From: an uncultured bacterium
GTDB lineage: Bacteria > Cloacimonadota > Cloacimonadia > Cloacimonadales > Cloacimonadaceae
Length of the DNA: 35,540 bases
NCBI GenBank assembly: GCA_938009275.1
Contig: CALLHY010000001.1
Coordinates: forward strand, 1 to 35,540
Direction: 5' to 3'
The notes beneath the pieces are model-generated. The model saw nothing but the letters and a program-made list of their open reading frames with translations, had not been told where the DNA came from and made no database searches. A program made the translations under genes and the position numbers. Of this stretch, positions 1 to 8,827 are shown in pieces; positions within the stretch are counted from its first letter, which is position 1, and every line of letters begins with the position of its first letter.

Positions 1-309
1 CATTTTTAACTATTTTATTGTCCACCAATGGCTTATTCAACTGGGAAAGATTAGTCACTTATCTTTGGTTTTGAGTTATGTCTCTTCATACCGGCATTTG
101 TAAATCAAAGATCGAGCCAATTCAGTGCTAAAGTGTTGCATATAGCTAATTCACGGTCAAATATGCAGATAAAGCTTTATTGGTGTAGCTGTTAGCTGAG
201 TTGTTAGCTTAAGTGGCCTGGCAATTGCATAAATGAAATGCCATCCAGGAATAGGGGCGAATACATATAGAGGACAGCCTCTCAGTTACTTAAATGAAAA
301 TAACAAAAT
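1..309. other. Non-coding left flank
   Basis: No plausible reading frame or RNA gene was found on either strand. The stretch is AT-rich. The only local pattern I see is a repeated TGTTAGCT-like word around 190-210. It lies downstream of the minus-strand secreted protein gene, and what lies beyond the left edge is unknown. Confidence 0.5.
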
Positions 310-333
310 GCCCCAAAGTTTTAGCTTTGGGGC
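310..333 (-). terminator. Rho-independent terminator of the secreted protein gene
   Basis: A perfect 9-bp stem (GCCCCAAAG / CTTTGGGGC) encloses a 6-nt loop. Read on the minus strand it is followed by ATTTTGTTATTTT, a broken T tract. It sits 24 bp beyond the stop codon of the minus-strand gene at 357-1379, so it most likely ends that transcript. Confidence 0.8.
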
Positions 334-356
334 GAGGCTATGTGTAATGTGGAGTG

Positions 357-1379
357 TTACTTAATTATTATCAGTTTCTTAGTTTGGTTCAGTGAAGGTG
401 TGTTTAGCTTATAGAAATAGATGCCAGCGCTGCAGCTATTGCCTTTGCCATCCTTACCATTCCAGTTCAGAAGGTTCTGTCCTTCGGATACATTGTAGGT
501 TTTCACTGTTTGCCCAGCTACGTTGTAGATGGTTAATTGTCCCTTTTCTCCGGCTTTTACGAGCACTTCGATACTAAGCTGCTCGTTCGTGCGGAAGGGA
601 TTTGGATAGGCATCTCGCATGATTGTCATTTCAGTTAAGATAGGTGGTGTGTCTGCCGAAGTTGTTACGTTTACTGGGCCATGAAAGTTAGATTGTTCCA
701 TATCGATGCTTTCCAGCCAGTAATAGTAAGACACTCCACGTTCCACTTCTTCATCGGTGAAGTTATAGCTTTGGGTTGTAGTTGTATTAGTTGCAGGAAT
801 CATAATGGGGCTTACATTCACTGCGTCTATTTGGTTGCTGGTTTCACCGCGATACACCCTGTAGCCCAATAAGTTGGTTTCGCTCTGGCTAATCCAGGTT
901 AGTTTAACGTAGTTTTGTGCTGTGGGAATGGCTGAAAAACTGCTAAGCTCTACAGGTAGAACTGGAGGAGGATTGTGGAAAGACGAGGCAATACTGCCGA
1001 TATCCCAAGCCCAACCACCATTAACTGCTGCCACATAGGCAATATAGTTTATTGCAGGATTAAGCACCAGAGGTGAATCCCATTTATACACTCCCGGGGC
1101 TTCAAGATAGTCGCCTAATGGTGCAGAAGCGCCTGGAACCGCCCCCCCATTCCAGGGTGGTTCTCCACCTGTTGGTTCGGGGAAATAAATCAGGTCGGTG
1201 TCCGGCATAATGGAAAGATAGTAATACACTACAAAATCAGATGGGGTAGTAGCCCATCTTATGGTACCTGTTGTATCGCTGGTGCGGGTGAAAGTAACCC
1301 AGTCGGGCCGCGCGGCAAACTGCGCGAGGCAAATACCTGCAATCACCAATAAGGCCACTACTAACAATAACTTTTTCAT
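357..1379 (-). CDS. Secreted fibronectin-III-like protein with C-terminal sorting domain
   Basis: This 340-residue protein starts with a clear Sec signal peptide (MKKLLLVVALLVIAGICLAQ, probably cleaved after CLA). The middle, about residues 145-245, resembles a fibronectin type III fold (VELSSFSA...YVKLTW...LLGYRVYRG...YYYWLESID). The last ~85 residues carry the AYPNPF motif, an IYNVAGQTVKTY strand, WNGKDGKGNSCSAGIYFYKL and a lysine-rich end (KKLIIIK). That is the FlgD-like/type IX sorting module used by cargo of the FCB superphylum. A GAGG ribosome site lies 5 nt before the ATG. The gene stands alone with its own terminator. The binding target is unknown: the N-terminal 120 residues, rich in Trp, Tyr and Pro, match nothing I recognise. 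A second protein of this class is at 16951-19197. Confidence 0.85.
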   Translation of the reverse strand: MKKLLLVVALLVIAGICLAQFAARPDWVTFTRTSDTTGTIRWATTPSDFVVYYYLSIMPDTDLIYFPEPTGGEPPWNGGAVPGASAPLGDYLEAPGVYKWDSPLVLNPAINYIAYVAAVNGGWAWDIGSIASSFHNPPPVLPVELSSFSAIPTAQNYVKLTWISQSETNLLGYRVYRGETSNQIDAVNVSPIMIPATNTTTTQSYNFTDEEVERGVSYYYWLESIDMEQSNFHGPVNVTTSADTPPILTEMTIMRDAYPNPFRTNEQLSIEVLVKAGEKGQLTIYNVAGQTVKTYNVSEGQNLLNWNGKDGKGNSCSAGIYFYKLNTPSLNQTKKLIIIK

Positions 1380-1702
1380 CTGTTCCTCTACATGTGTTAT
1401 TTCTCATAATGAGATTGATATTGCTTATTTCCGCATTATGTGTTCCAAAGTATAGAGAAAAGACTATAGGGGACACAACCATCTGTGTAGCATGTGGATG
1501 CAATATACAGGATAGTAGCTGGATTGCATATATGTGGCTGTCAACATGAGTGAGATTCCAAAAATGGAATGCAAAAATGGAATTGGATGATACCTGGCTG
1601 AACTAAATGGGAATCAAGTCCGGTATGCCAAGGCAATGCGAGCGGGCATATCGGATGCTCCTACACAGAATGTTATTGCGCCCCAGATGAATTAGCAATA
1701 CT
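1380..1702. other. Intergenic region with a short direct and inverted repeat
   Basis: No gene is seen. The word CAAAAATGGAAT occurs twice, at 1559-1570 and 1572-1583, and the first copy also forms a small inverted repeat (ATTCCA, 4-nt loop, TGGAAT; 1555-1570). It lies about 180 bp upstream of the secreted protein gene, so it could be an operator, but nothing else supports that. No convincing terminator was found for the sigma-54 activator that ends at 1703. Confidence 0.35.
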
Positions 1703-3949
1703 TTACTGCCGTTTTATACCCAATCTATTCTTATGGCGCGATAATGTACTCTCTGTCATCCCCAACAATTTGGCAGCATCTTTCTGAATCCAATTAGCTT
1801 CCTGCATGGCATGCAGTATCATCTGGTATTCTGTTTGATCCATGTTATCTTGAATATTGCCATGCTTAAGTTTGTTAATGGGGCTTTCATCTACTAAGCC
1901 GTCTAATTGGCTTTTGTCCCAGCTTGGCTTGGGGCTTAGAATAAAGATGCGCTCAATGATGTTCATTAGCTCTCGGATGTTTCCGGGGAAATGGTAGCCT
2001 CTTAAACGCTCAAAAAAGCTATCTTCCAGCTTGGGAACAGGCAGGGCAAATTCGGTGGCAAAGCGATTTACAAAATGCTCGCAAAGCTGCTCCAAGTCCG
2101 ATAGCCTTTCCCTAAGAGGCGGCAAGTGTATTTCAACTTTATTCAGGCGATGATATAAATCAAGTCTGAATGTGTTAGCGCGAATCAAGTCTGCCATTTT
2201 TCTGTTGGTAGCCGAGATAATTCTGCAGTTCACTGCCGTTTCTTTGCTGCTGCCAACAGGAGAAATGGAGCGAGTTTCTATGGCTCGCAATAGCTTTGCT
2301 TGCAATTCCAAAGGCATCTCAGATATCTCATCTAAAAAGAGTGTAGATTTATCTGCTAACACGAACTTACCCTTATGGTCGCCAATAGCACCGGTAAACG
2401 AGCCTTTTACGTGGCCAAACAGCTCACTTTCCATCAAGTTTGGAGGTATGGCAGAGGCATTAACTGCTATCATAGACCTGTTGCTAACGCTGTTATCGTG
2501 GATCAAACGAGCAATAATCTCTTTACCGGTACCTGATTCTCCACTAATGATAACGTTCACATAGGGGTATTTTGCCGCTTGTATAGCCATATTCAGCGCT
2601 GCTTTTAGCTTAGGATGCTCTCCAATCATGCAGGTGCCCGATTTGGCATTATTGGTAGAAGCATTGCCATTGCAATTGCTTTTTATTAGCATGTATTCTT
2701 TCCTCAGGTCGCTAATGCGCTTGTTCAGCTTCTCCGATTGGCGATTAAAGCTCTGGCGAAAATGAAGCTGAGTAGTTTGATATAGCTCCTCCATGCAGTT
2801 AAAGGCATCCTGATATTTCTCCTGGGTTTCATATAACCTTGCCATACATAGCCAGGCATTCTGCAATAGAGCATAGTTATTGGTCTCCTGGAAATGATTA
2901 ACAGCTTTTTCGAGCAAGTCTTTAGCTTCTTCGTGCATGTTCATTTCTATCAGAACGTCTGCCAGATTTACTCGTAGCATGCTTTCTCTATCCGGATTCT
3001 TTTGCTTAGTAGCTCTTGCAAGTGAGCTGCGGTGCATCCTGATAGCTTCAGTATATTCACCCGCAGCGCTCAAGGCAAGGCTCCAATTGTCCAAAGCTTT
3101 CTCCGCTAATAGAGATTCTGTTGCCTGGCAGTTCTCTAATATAAGATATGCTTCTTTGTGATGCCTCACCGCAGATGCAGCGTCATTTCTGCGCCGATCT
3201 AGAATGCCTCCGTTTATCAGCAAGCTCGCCTCCAGATATCGGTATCCATGTTCATCTGCCACTTCCAGTCCATGCCTCAAGCTCTCTCCGGCTGCTGGAT
3301 AATTGCGCAGCATTAAAGCGTTTATCCCTATGTGATTCTGGAGTAGAGTATAGATGTAGGGATAGTCTTTTATAGTACACAGCTCTTTGAGCATTTGAAT
3401 TTCTCGATTGGCAGCATCAGGCAGGTTTTGATTATGGTAAAGAAATATGTAAGCTATATGCACGCTCATTACACATTGCAGATTACCACTTTCACTGGCA
3501 ATCAGCATAGCCTCGTGTAGCATATCTTCACTATGTGTTAGCTCGTTATCGCTCATTCTTGCCAAGACATCTGTGGTTATCAGTTCGCACTGAAGCAGTT
3601 TGCTATTGCTTCGTTTGCCGAATTGTATTGCTTTACTTAGTATCTCGCAGGCTGCTTTCTGGTTCTGATTGGTAGCCATAGCTATATTATACTTATGCAA
3701 TAAATACTTTGCCTTTAGGAAGTCATCACACTGCTCTACCTTTTTGTCGTCAAACTTCATCAGTTGAGCCTGAGCAGAGCCAAAGTCTCCCAAGGCTATG
3801 GCGGTTTTTATCTTAAGCAAGTCTGTGGCTGTTCTATTGATTTCGGGGAGGGTAACTTTACTTGCGTTAGCCTTTAGAAAGTTAACGGGGAAGTTTAAAG
3901 CTTGTTGCTCATATTCAAAATACACAATTTCAGAGTAAGCATTTGTCAT
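1703..3949 (-). CDS. TPR-containing sigma-54-dependent transcriptional activator
   Basis: This 748-residue protein has three parts. Residues ~40-395 are helical repeats with TPR character (for example EYTEAIRMHRSSLARA and MHEEAKDLLEKAVNHF). Residues ~396-420 look like a short coiled-coil linker. Residues ~445-690 form a sigma-54 interaction AAA+ domain with Walker A GESGTGKE (~470), the sigma-contact loop GSFTGA (~515, Ser instead of the usual Ala), Walker B TLFLDEISEMP (~535) and FPGNIRELMNIIERI. The C-terminus (~712-748) is a Fis-type helix-turn-helix (KDAAKLLGMTESTLSRHKNRL). There is no receiver, GAF or PAS domain, so the TPR array is the likely sensor or partner-binding part. A GAGG site lies 7 nt before the ATG. 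The gene is divergent from hutH across 277 bp, and control of hutH is possible but unproven. Confidence 0.9.
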   Translation of the reverse strand: MTNAYSEIVYFEYEQQALNFPVNFLKANASKVTLPEINRTATDLLKIKTAIALGDFGSAQAQLMKFDDKKVEQCDDFLKAKYLLHKYNIAMATNQNQKAACEILSKAIQFGKRSNSKLLQCELITTDVLARMSDNELTHSEDMLHEAMLIASESGNLQCVMSVHIAYIFLYHNQNLPDAANREIQMLKELCTIKDYPYIYTLLQNHIGINALMLRNYPAAGESLRHGLEVADEHGYRYLEASLLINGGILDRRRNDAASAVRHHKEAYLILENCQATESLLAEKALDNWSLALSAAGEYTEAIRMHRSSLARATKQKNPDRESMLRVNLADVLIEMNMHEEAKDLLEKAVNHFQETNNYALLQNAWLCMARLYETQEKYQDAFNCMEELYQTTQLHFRQSFNRQSEKLNKRISDLRKEYMLIKSNCNGNASTNNAKSGTCMIGEHPKLKAALNMAIQAAKYPYVNVIISGESGTGKEIIARLIHDNSVSNRSMIAVNASAIPPNLMESELFGHVKGSFTGAIGDHKGKFVLADKSTLFLDEISEMPLELQAKLLRAIETRSISPVGSSKETAVNCRIISATNRKMADLIRANTFRLDLYHRLNKVEIHLPPLRERLSDLEQLCEHFVNRFATEFALPVPKLEDSFFERLRGYHFPGNIRELMNIIERIFILSPKPSWDKSQLDGLVDESPINKLKHGNIQDNMDQTEYQMILHAMQEANWIQKDAAKLLGMTESTLSRHKNRLGIKRQ

Positions 3950-4226
3950 GTAGTAACCTCAAGATCATAATTATGTAGGCAAGCAGTAGTTCAAGCAGCT
4001 TTATGTCAAGCACTAAAAGCGGAATTATACTGCATGTACCTGTGAAAAAAATCCAGCCTTTAGAGCATTTACCAGAAAATCAGCTCGAAATTCATCGGAT
4101 TTCGAAACGGGTATAGGTGAGAAATCCAGTCTTTGGCTTGACAAAAACCCCTGATTCGGGGAAAAGGGTAAAAAACAAGCTATTTATATCTTTTTCACCC
4201 GAAAATAACACCCATTAGAGGATAGA
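3950..4226. promoter_or_regulatory. Divergent control region between the sigma-54 activator and hutH
   Basis: The region holds an inverted repeat CGAAAT-N7-ATTTCG (4086-4104), a partial direct repeat AAATCCAG.CTTT (near 4048 and 4122), a TTGACA box (4138-4143) with no well-placed -10 partner, and a CCCC/GGGG mini-hairpin just after it (about 4148-4161). A GG-N10-GC arrangement at 4167-4180 has the spacing of a sigma-54 -24/-12 promoter and would give a leader of about 35 nt, but its flanks do not match TGGCAC/TTGC and one such hit is expected by chance in this length. The hutH ribosome site AGAGGA is at 4217-4222. Confidence 0.35.
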
Positions 4227-5744
4227 ATGCAAGAAATAATCATCGATGGCAACAGCCTGACTTTGGAAATGGTTCGGCAAGTTGCCGTTCAAGGCGCTTC
4301 CATTAAACTCTCGGAAATAGCCCGGGAAAAAGTGATTAAGTGTCGTGAGTACGTAGATAGCATCATAGCCAAAGGTGAGATAGTGTATGGTTTAACTACC
4401 GGCTTTGGCAAATTCAGCACCGTAAACATCCCGCGGGAGAACATCGCAGAACTGCAGCTAAATCTTATTCGCAGCCATGCAACAAGTGTGGGTGAGCCCT
4501 ATACAGAAATAGAAACCAGAGCCATAATGCTTCTACGCATTGCGGTGCTTGCCAAGGGGCATTCAGGCATAAGAATCCAAACTCTGGACAGCCTGATCGC
4601 CATGCTAAACGCAGGTGTACATCCAGTTATTCCCAAAAGAGGATCAGTGGGAGCCAGCGGAGACCTATCTCCATTGTCTCACTTGGCATTGGTGTTAATC
4701 GGTGAAGGTGAAGCAATTTATAAGGGACAGCGTATCGGTGGATGTGAAGCTATGCAACTTGCAGGCATTAAGCCTGTAAAACTTGAGGCCAAAGAAGGTT
4801 TGGCCTTAAATAATGGCACTCAGGTAATGGCTGCTTTGGGAGCACTAAACCTGTTGGAAGCTGAAAAGCTGTGTCGATATGCAGATGTGGTGGCTAGTAT
4901 GAGCATTGATGCGCTAAAAGGTACTCCCCGTGCTTTCGATGAGTTGGTTCATAATCTCCGGCCGCATCCCGGGCAGGTTACATCTGCTGCCAATATCCGC
5001 AATTTGTTAGCTGGCAGCGAGCTTAGAGAGTCTCATCGCAATTGTGGCAACATACAGGATGCCTATAGCCTGCGTTGTAGTCCCCAGGTTCACGGTGCTG
5101 TTCGCGATGCGCTTGCTTATGTGCGTGGAGTGCTGGAGATTGAGATTAACTCCGCTACCGATAATCCCTTGATCTTTGCCGATGAACAGAAGGTGATTTC
5201 CGGTGGTAATTTTCATGGTGAGCCATTAGCTATAGCTTTAGATACCTTGGCGATTGCCGTTAGTGAACTCGCTTCCATCTCGGAACGCAGGGTTGAACAA
5301 ATGCTTAATCCTGCCTTGTCACGTGGGTTGTCACCATTTCTGGCCAAGCGTCCCGGGATAGATTCCGGCTTCATGATTGCCCAGCTAACCTCAGCAGCCT
5401 TGATATCAGAAAATAAAGTCTTGGCGCATCCTGCGTCTGTGGATTCTATTCCAACCTCGGCAAATCAGGAAGATCATGTATCAATGGGTTCTGTATCTGC
5501 TATAAAACTTCTACAGGTAATCGACAACGTAACGTCCGTTTTAGGTATTGAATTGCTGATCGCATGTGCGGCATTGGATGAACGTAAGATGAAGAGTTCA
5601 GCAGTGCTGGAAAAAGTTAAAGCGATTCTTAGAGAGACCGTTGCCCCTATGCAAGAAGACCGGGTTATGTATCCTGATGTAAACAATGCCATTGCATTAA
5701 TAAAATCAGATAGAATAGACCGGGTAACTGGAAATATTGATTGA
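4227..5744 (+). CDS. hutH: Histidine ammonia-lyase
   Basis: This enzyme eliminates ammonia from L-histidine to give trans-urocanate, the first step of histidine breakdown to glutamate. The 505-residue length is normal for the family. The MIO prosthetic group forms from Ala143-Ser144-Gly145 in GSVGASGDLSPLSH. Other HutH hallmarks are YGLTTGFG, NNGTQVM, QDAYSLRCSPQVHG, SGGNFHGEP and QEDHVSMG; the FHGEP segment favours histidine over phenylalanine or tyrosine as substrate. The start is supported by AGAGGA 4 nt before the ATG. No urocanase, imidazolonepropionase or formiminoglutamate genes are nearby, so the rest of the pathway must be elsewhere or absent. The next gene starts 31 bp downstream without a good ribosome site, so they may be cotranscribed although functionally unrelated. 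Confidence 0.96.
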   Translation: MQEIIIDGNSLTLEMVRQVAVQGASIKLSEIAREKVIKCREYVDSIIAKGEIVYGLTTGFGKFSTVNIPRENIAELQLNLIRSHATSVGEPYTEIETRAIMLLRIAVLAKGHSGIRIQTLDSLIAMLNAGVHPVIPKRGSVGASGDLSPLSHLALVLIGEGEAIYKGQRIGGCEAMQLAGIKPVKLEAKEGLALNNGTQVMAALGALNLLEAEKLCRYADVVASMSIDALKGTPRAFDELVHNLRPHPGQVTSAANIRNLLAGSELRESHRNCGNIQDAYSLRCSPQVHGAVRDALAYVRGVLEIEINSATDNPLIFADEQKVISGGNFHGEPLAIALDTLAIAVSELASISERRVEQMLNPALSRGLSPFLAKRPGIDSGFMIAQLTSAALISENKVLAHPASVDSIPTSANQEDHVSMGSVSAIKLLQVIDNVTSVLGIELLIACAALDERKMKSSAVLEKVKAILRETVAPMQEDRVMYPDVNNAIALIKSDRIDRVTGNID

Positions 5745-5775
5745 CAGATTTAGGCTTTAGTTCCGTGTAAAACCT

Positions 5776-8190
5776 ATGAAGTTTGTAAGACTAATCATCA
5801 TTCTACTAATGGCTGTTAACGTTGTTGCATGCAACATCAACACGATGTATAATGCACGCAATTACTACAAGTCTGCGCAGAACAGACCACTAAATGCCAA
5901 TGGTAAGCCCAGTGCTCAGGCAGTTGATGATTATACGAAAGCCATTAAAAAGTGTGGGATTATTATCTCCGAGCGCAAGAAAGGTGCTCAGTTAGATGAT
6001 GCTGTATTCCTGATGGCTAAGGCCTTGTACTACAAAGGTAATAGTGCTTTTCAGGCTAAAGATCAGTTTAATAATCTTGTAAATGCTTTCCCCAACAGCC
6101 CCTTTGTTCCTGAGTCTCACTTGTTTCTGGCACGTGTGTTGCGGGAACTAAATCAGCCAAAAGATGCTGAGCGCAAGCTGGAGGAATTTGTCAGCAATTC
6201 CCGCTATCGCAAGCAGCATCCAAAGGCTTTGCTGTTAATGACCGATTTTGCTATTCAGGACAAAGATTATATAAAAGCGCAGTACTGGCTGGAACGCATT
6301 ATTCGCGACTATCCAAAAACAAAAGAGTACCGTCAGGCATACTTCCTGTTTGGCAAAAACTATTACGAACAGAAGAATTATGTAGCCTCGTTAGAAGCAT
6401 TTGAAAAGATGGAAGGTAGCCGGGGAATCGACAAGAACATGAAGCTGGATACTCGCTACTATATTGCCTTAAATCAGCTGGAACTCGGTGATTTAGATAA
6501 GGCGTGGAGATCTACAACATCATTGCTTAGAGCAGAAAGCAGACCCGATAAACTCCCCTTGATACGCTTAACCAAGGTCAGGATACTCTTTGCAAAAGGT
6601 GAAACAGAGGATGCGGAAAAGGAAGTGGATGAACTCACCAAGGCCTATCCACGCACCGAGAGCTCCGCTGCTGCCTATTATTATCTGGCAGAACATCAGT
6701 ATTATAATATAGGTAATCATGCTTTGGCTGCCGCCACATATTCACGTGTGCGCTCCGAATTCCCGTCTTCTGCCTTTGCTACAATCTCACAAAGCAAATC
6801 TACAGCAGTGAACAACGTTAGTCCGAGAGCTAATCTAAATAGCGAGACAGGATTGAAGCAGTTCCTGGATTATCACTACCAAGCGGCAGAGAGCTTTCTT
6901 AGCCAGCTGAACTTGCCCGATTCTGCTATTGCGGTTTACAACAAAGTGATTGCAGAAAGAGATTCACTTTCTTTGAAGCGCCTGGCAATACTGGCAGAAG
7001 TGGATGGGCTTAACAGCACCATTGATAGCTTGCAAATAGCCATTGCATTGGACAGAGAAGCTGTGTTGTCCGATTCTGTTGATCTTATGGATGCCAGCAT
7101 TATAGACACATTGGAAGCCGCTCCAGATTCTATCGATAACTCTATCCTTGAGCAGGTTGAAGTTAATGATGTTAAGACGGTTCCCGATATCGATTCAGAT
7201 TCCTTATCTACTTCTGGATATGGTCTTATGCCCCAAACCGAAGCTGTTTCTGATACCGTAGCAGTAGTTGCTGACAGTATGGCTGTGCTGGATTCCCTGG
7301 TTAATGTGGTAGATACCCTGGTGGTTGCCGATGAAGAAAAGGAGCCTCAAAGTGATGAGGAAGGAATAACTGAGATAATTCCAGAGGACGAAGAACCTCA
7401 GCTATCAGAAACCGCCCAGGCCATGCAACAAGAAATAGCCGCTATCGAAACGCAGCTTAAGAACCGGAGGAACAAGATTAAGGTATATGATGATTTGTTG
7501 CTCCAGTTCGATACAGAGATTGTTCCATTTTGCCTGTTTGCAATAGGCAGCGTTCTAAAGGATAAATACCCGGATCGAGAGGAGAATGCCGCTATTTATA
7601 GCAAACTGCATGATAATTATCCCGACAATAAGTATACCAGAGCTCTAAGGGCTTTACAACAAGGGCAGGCAGTTCGCATCATTGATCCCATTGAAGAGCG
7701 TGAAGAGGCTAAGTTAGACAGCCTGTTCGGAATCATTAATACTGATCCTGTTGCTGCATTAGCTGGGCTTGAAGAAATGAGAGTATCCAGCCTTGCCCGG
7801 TTGAAGCTTGCTGCCACTTTCAGATTAGGCTGGTATTACAGCTTTGATGCTCCTGATACCATAAAAGCAGTTCCGTATCTAAAAGAGGTGCTCGATACTA
7901 CTGGTGCTACAGAATACATAGCCCTAACCCGCCGCTTCTATGATGGACGTAAGTTCCTGCTTAGAAACCCTCTCCCCGGTGTTGATAGCTTAGCTGTTAC
8001 AGATTCTACCATAGTGGTAGATTCGTTACAGGCTTTTGAGGCATATCCAGCTACGGCAGACAGCATAAATTCAGTTGTTGAGCCCCCCGCAACAGAACCT
8101 GAGTTAACTCCAGAACTGGGACAGCCTGATAACCACACTCCGAGTGAATCATCTCCGGTAATAAAAGAAGAAGAAGCTCCGCTTGAATGA
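5776..8190 (+). CDS. Large TPR lipoprotein, probably outer-membrane associated
   Basis: This 804-residue protein begins with a lipoprotein signal peptide (MKFVRLIIILLMAVNVVAC, lipid cysteine 19) followed by NTMYNARNYYKSA, an opening shared by TPR lipoproteins of the FCB group. Residues ~45-350 are TPR units of the YfiO/BamD style (DDAVFLMAKALYYKG, FPNSPFVPESHLFLARVL). Residues ~420-560 are an acidic Asp/Ser/Val linker (DSVDLMDASIIDTLEAAPDS and similar), then a coiled-coil-like stretch (~545-580), another TPR-like part, and a second acidic Pro/Glu tail. By layout it could be a BamD-like assembly factor or a relative of the type IX secretion lipoprotein SprE/PorW, but no diagnostic motif decides. 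No Shine-Dalgarno site is obvious. The stop overlaps the next start by 4 bp (ATGA), so the two are coupled. Confidence 0.8.
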   Translation: MKFVRLIIILLMAVNVVACNINTMYNARNYYKSAQNRPLNANGKPSAQAVDDYTKAIKKCGIIISERKKGAQLDDAVFLMAKALYYKGNSAFQAKDQFNNLVNAFPNSPFVPESHLFLARVLRELNQPKDAERKLEEFVSNSRYRKQHPKALLLMTDFAIQDKDYIKAQYWLERIIRDYPKTKEYRQAYFLFGKNYYEQKNYVASLEAFEKMEGSRGIDKNMKLDTRYYIALNQLELGDLDKAWRSTTSLLRAESRPDKLPLIRLTKVRILFAKGETEDAEKEVDELTKAYPRTESSAAAYYYLAEHQYYNIGNHALAAATYSRVRSEFPSSAFATISQSKSTAVNNVSPRANLNSETGLKQFLDYHYQAAESFLSQLNLPDSAIAVYNKVIAERDSLSLKRLAILAEVDGLNSTIDSLQIAIALDREAVLSDSVDLMDASIIDTLEAAPDSIDNSILEQVEVNDVKTVPDIDSDSLSTSGYGLMPQTEAVSDTVAVVADSMAVLDSLVNVVDTLVVADEEKEPQSDEEGITEIIPEDEEPQLSETAQAMQQEIAAIETQLKNRRNKIKVYDDLLLQFDTEIVPFCLFAIGSVLKDKYPDREENAAIYSKLHDNYPDNKYTRALRALQQGQAVRIIDPIEEREEAKLDSLFGIINTDPVAALAGLEEMRVSSLARLKLAATFRLGWYYSFDAPDTIKAVPYLKEVLDTTGATEYIALTRRFYDGRKFLLRNPLPGVDSLAVTDSTIVVDSLQAFEAYPATADSINSVVEPPATEPELTPELGQPDNHTPSESSPVIKEEEAPLE

Positions 8191-8825
8191 AATGGATACC
8201 GGCAGCCATCTCTGGTCAACATCTTTATCTGAAGCTTGCCCTATTCATTACCGGAATCGGTACCGGACTTAGCTCATCCATACGCATTATAAGCGTAAAA
8301 ATAGTACTATTCCTGCTATATCTATTAATGGAACCTACCTTATACAGCTATTTGTTTAATGCGTTCAAGAGGCTGGTTCCCTTTCTAATCGGCTACTGGC
8401 TATTCTCCATTATCTTTAGTTCCGACTTCCTGATATCTATCCGGTTCAGTCTGCAATTGCTGTACTTTTTGGTGCTGATGGTTAGCGTTTTTGGAGCAGT
8501 ATCCATGCAAAGAACCATTAGCGACAGCAGCCAAATCCGCCAGTGGAAATGGGTGGATTCCCTATTTGCGTTTAGCCTTGCTACTATGCTTTATATAAAG
8601 AGCTTTTCTGCCAACTTTATCAGGACACGGGACGCCGAGGGTAAGCAAGCTTTTTTAGAGCAGATAGAATCAGTACTGGCGGCAGTTAATAATGATACCG
8701 AAAACATAAAACTAAGGCTGGGCTCACTGATGAATGCTCCTGGTAACAAGGCAAACTGGATTAGTCAAGCTAATGTGACAGGACTGTTTTTTTTGGCCTT
8801 GCTTGTTATAGTGAACGGGTTGTAA
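8187..8825 (+). CDS. Integral membrane protein of unknown function
   Basis: A 212-residue protein with about five or six hydrophobic segments: near residues 16-30, 35-55, 63-80, 87-107, 122-138 and a C-terminal one (~195-212, GLFFLALLVIVNGL). A charged loop (~140-190) precedes the last helix. The general pattern, including a SLQLLYFLVLMVSVFGAVSM helix followed by a charged helix, faintly recalls EcfT/CbiQ transmembrane components, but the EcfT coupling motifs are not evident and no ECF ATPase or substrate subunit is nearby, so I do not assign it. It overlaps the preceding TPR lipoprotein gene by 4 bp and is followed after 2 bp by truA, so it is the middle of a translationally coupled set. Confidence 0.75.
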   Translation: MKWIPAAISGQHLYLKLALFITGIGTGLSSSIRIISVKIVLFLLYLLMEPTLYSYLFNAFKRLVPFLIGYWLFSIIFSSDFLISIRFSLQLLYFLVLMVSVFGAVSMQRTISDSSQIRQWKWVDSLFAFSLATMLYIKSFSANFIRTRDAEGKQAFLEQIESVLAAVNNDTENIKLRLGSLMNAPGNKANWISQANVTGLFFLALLVIVNGL

Positions 8826-8827
8826 GC

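Noticed and set aside
1237..1503. 88-codon minus-strand frame across the start of the secreted protein gene
   Set aside because: It overlaps the signal-peptide coding region in another frame and the promoter region, and has no recognisable product.
8187..8825. Assignment as an ECF transporter T component
   Set aside because: Only a vague hydrophobic pattern is shared; the coupling-helix motifs are not evident and no ECF ATPase or S component is adjacent.
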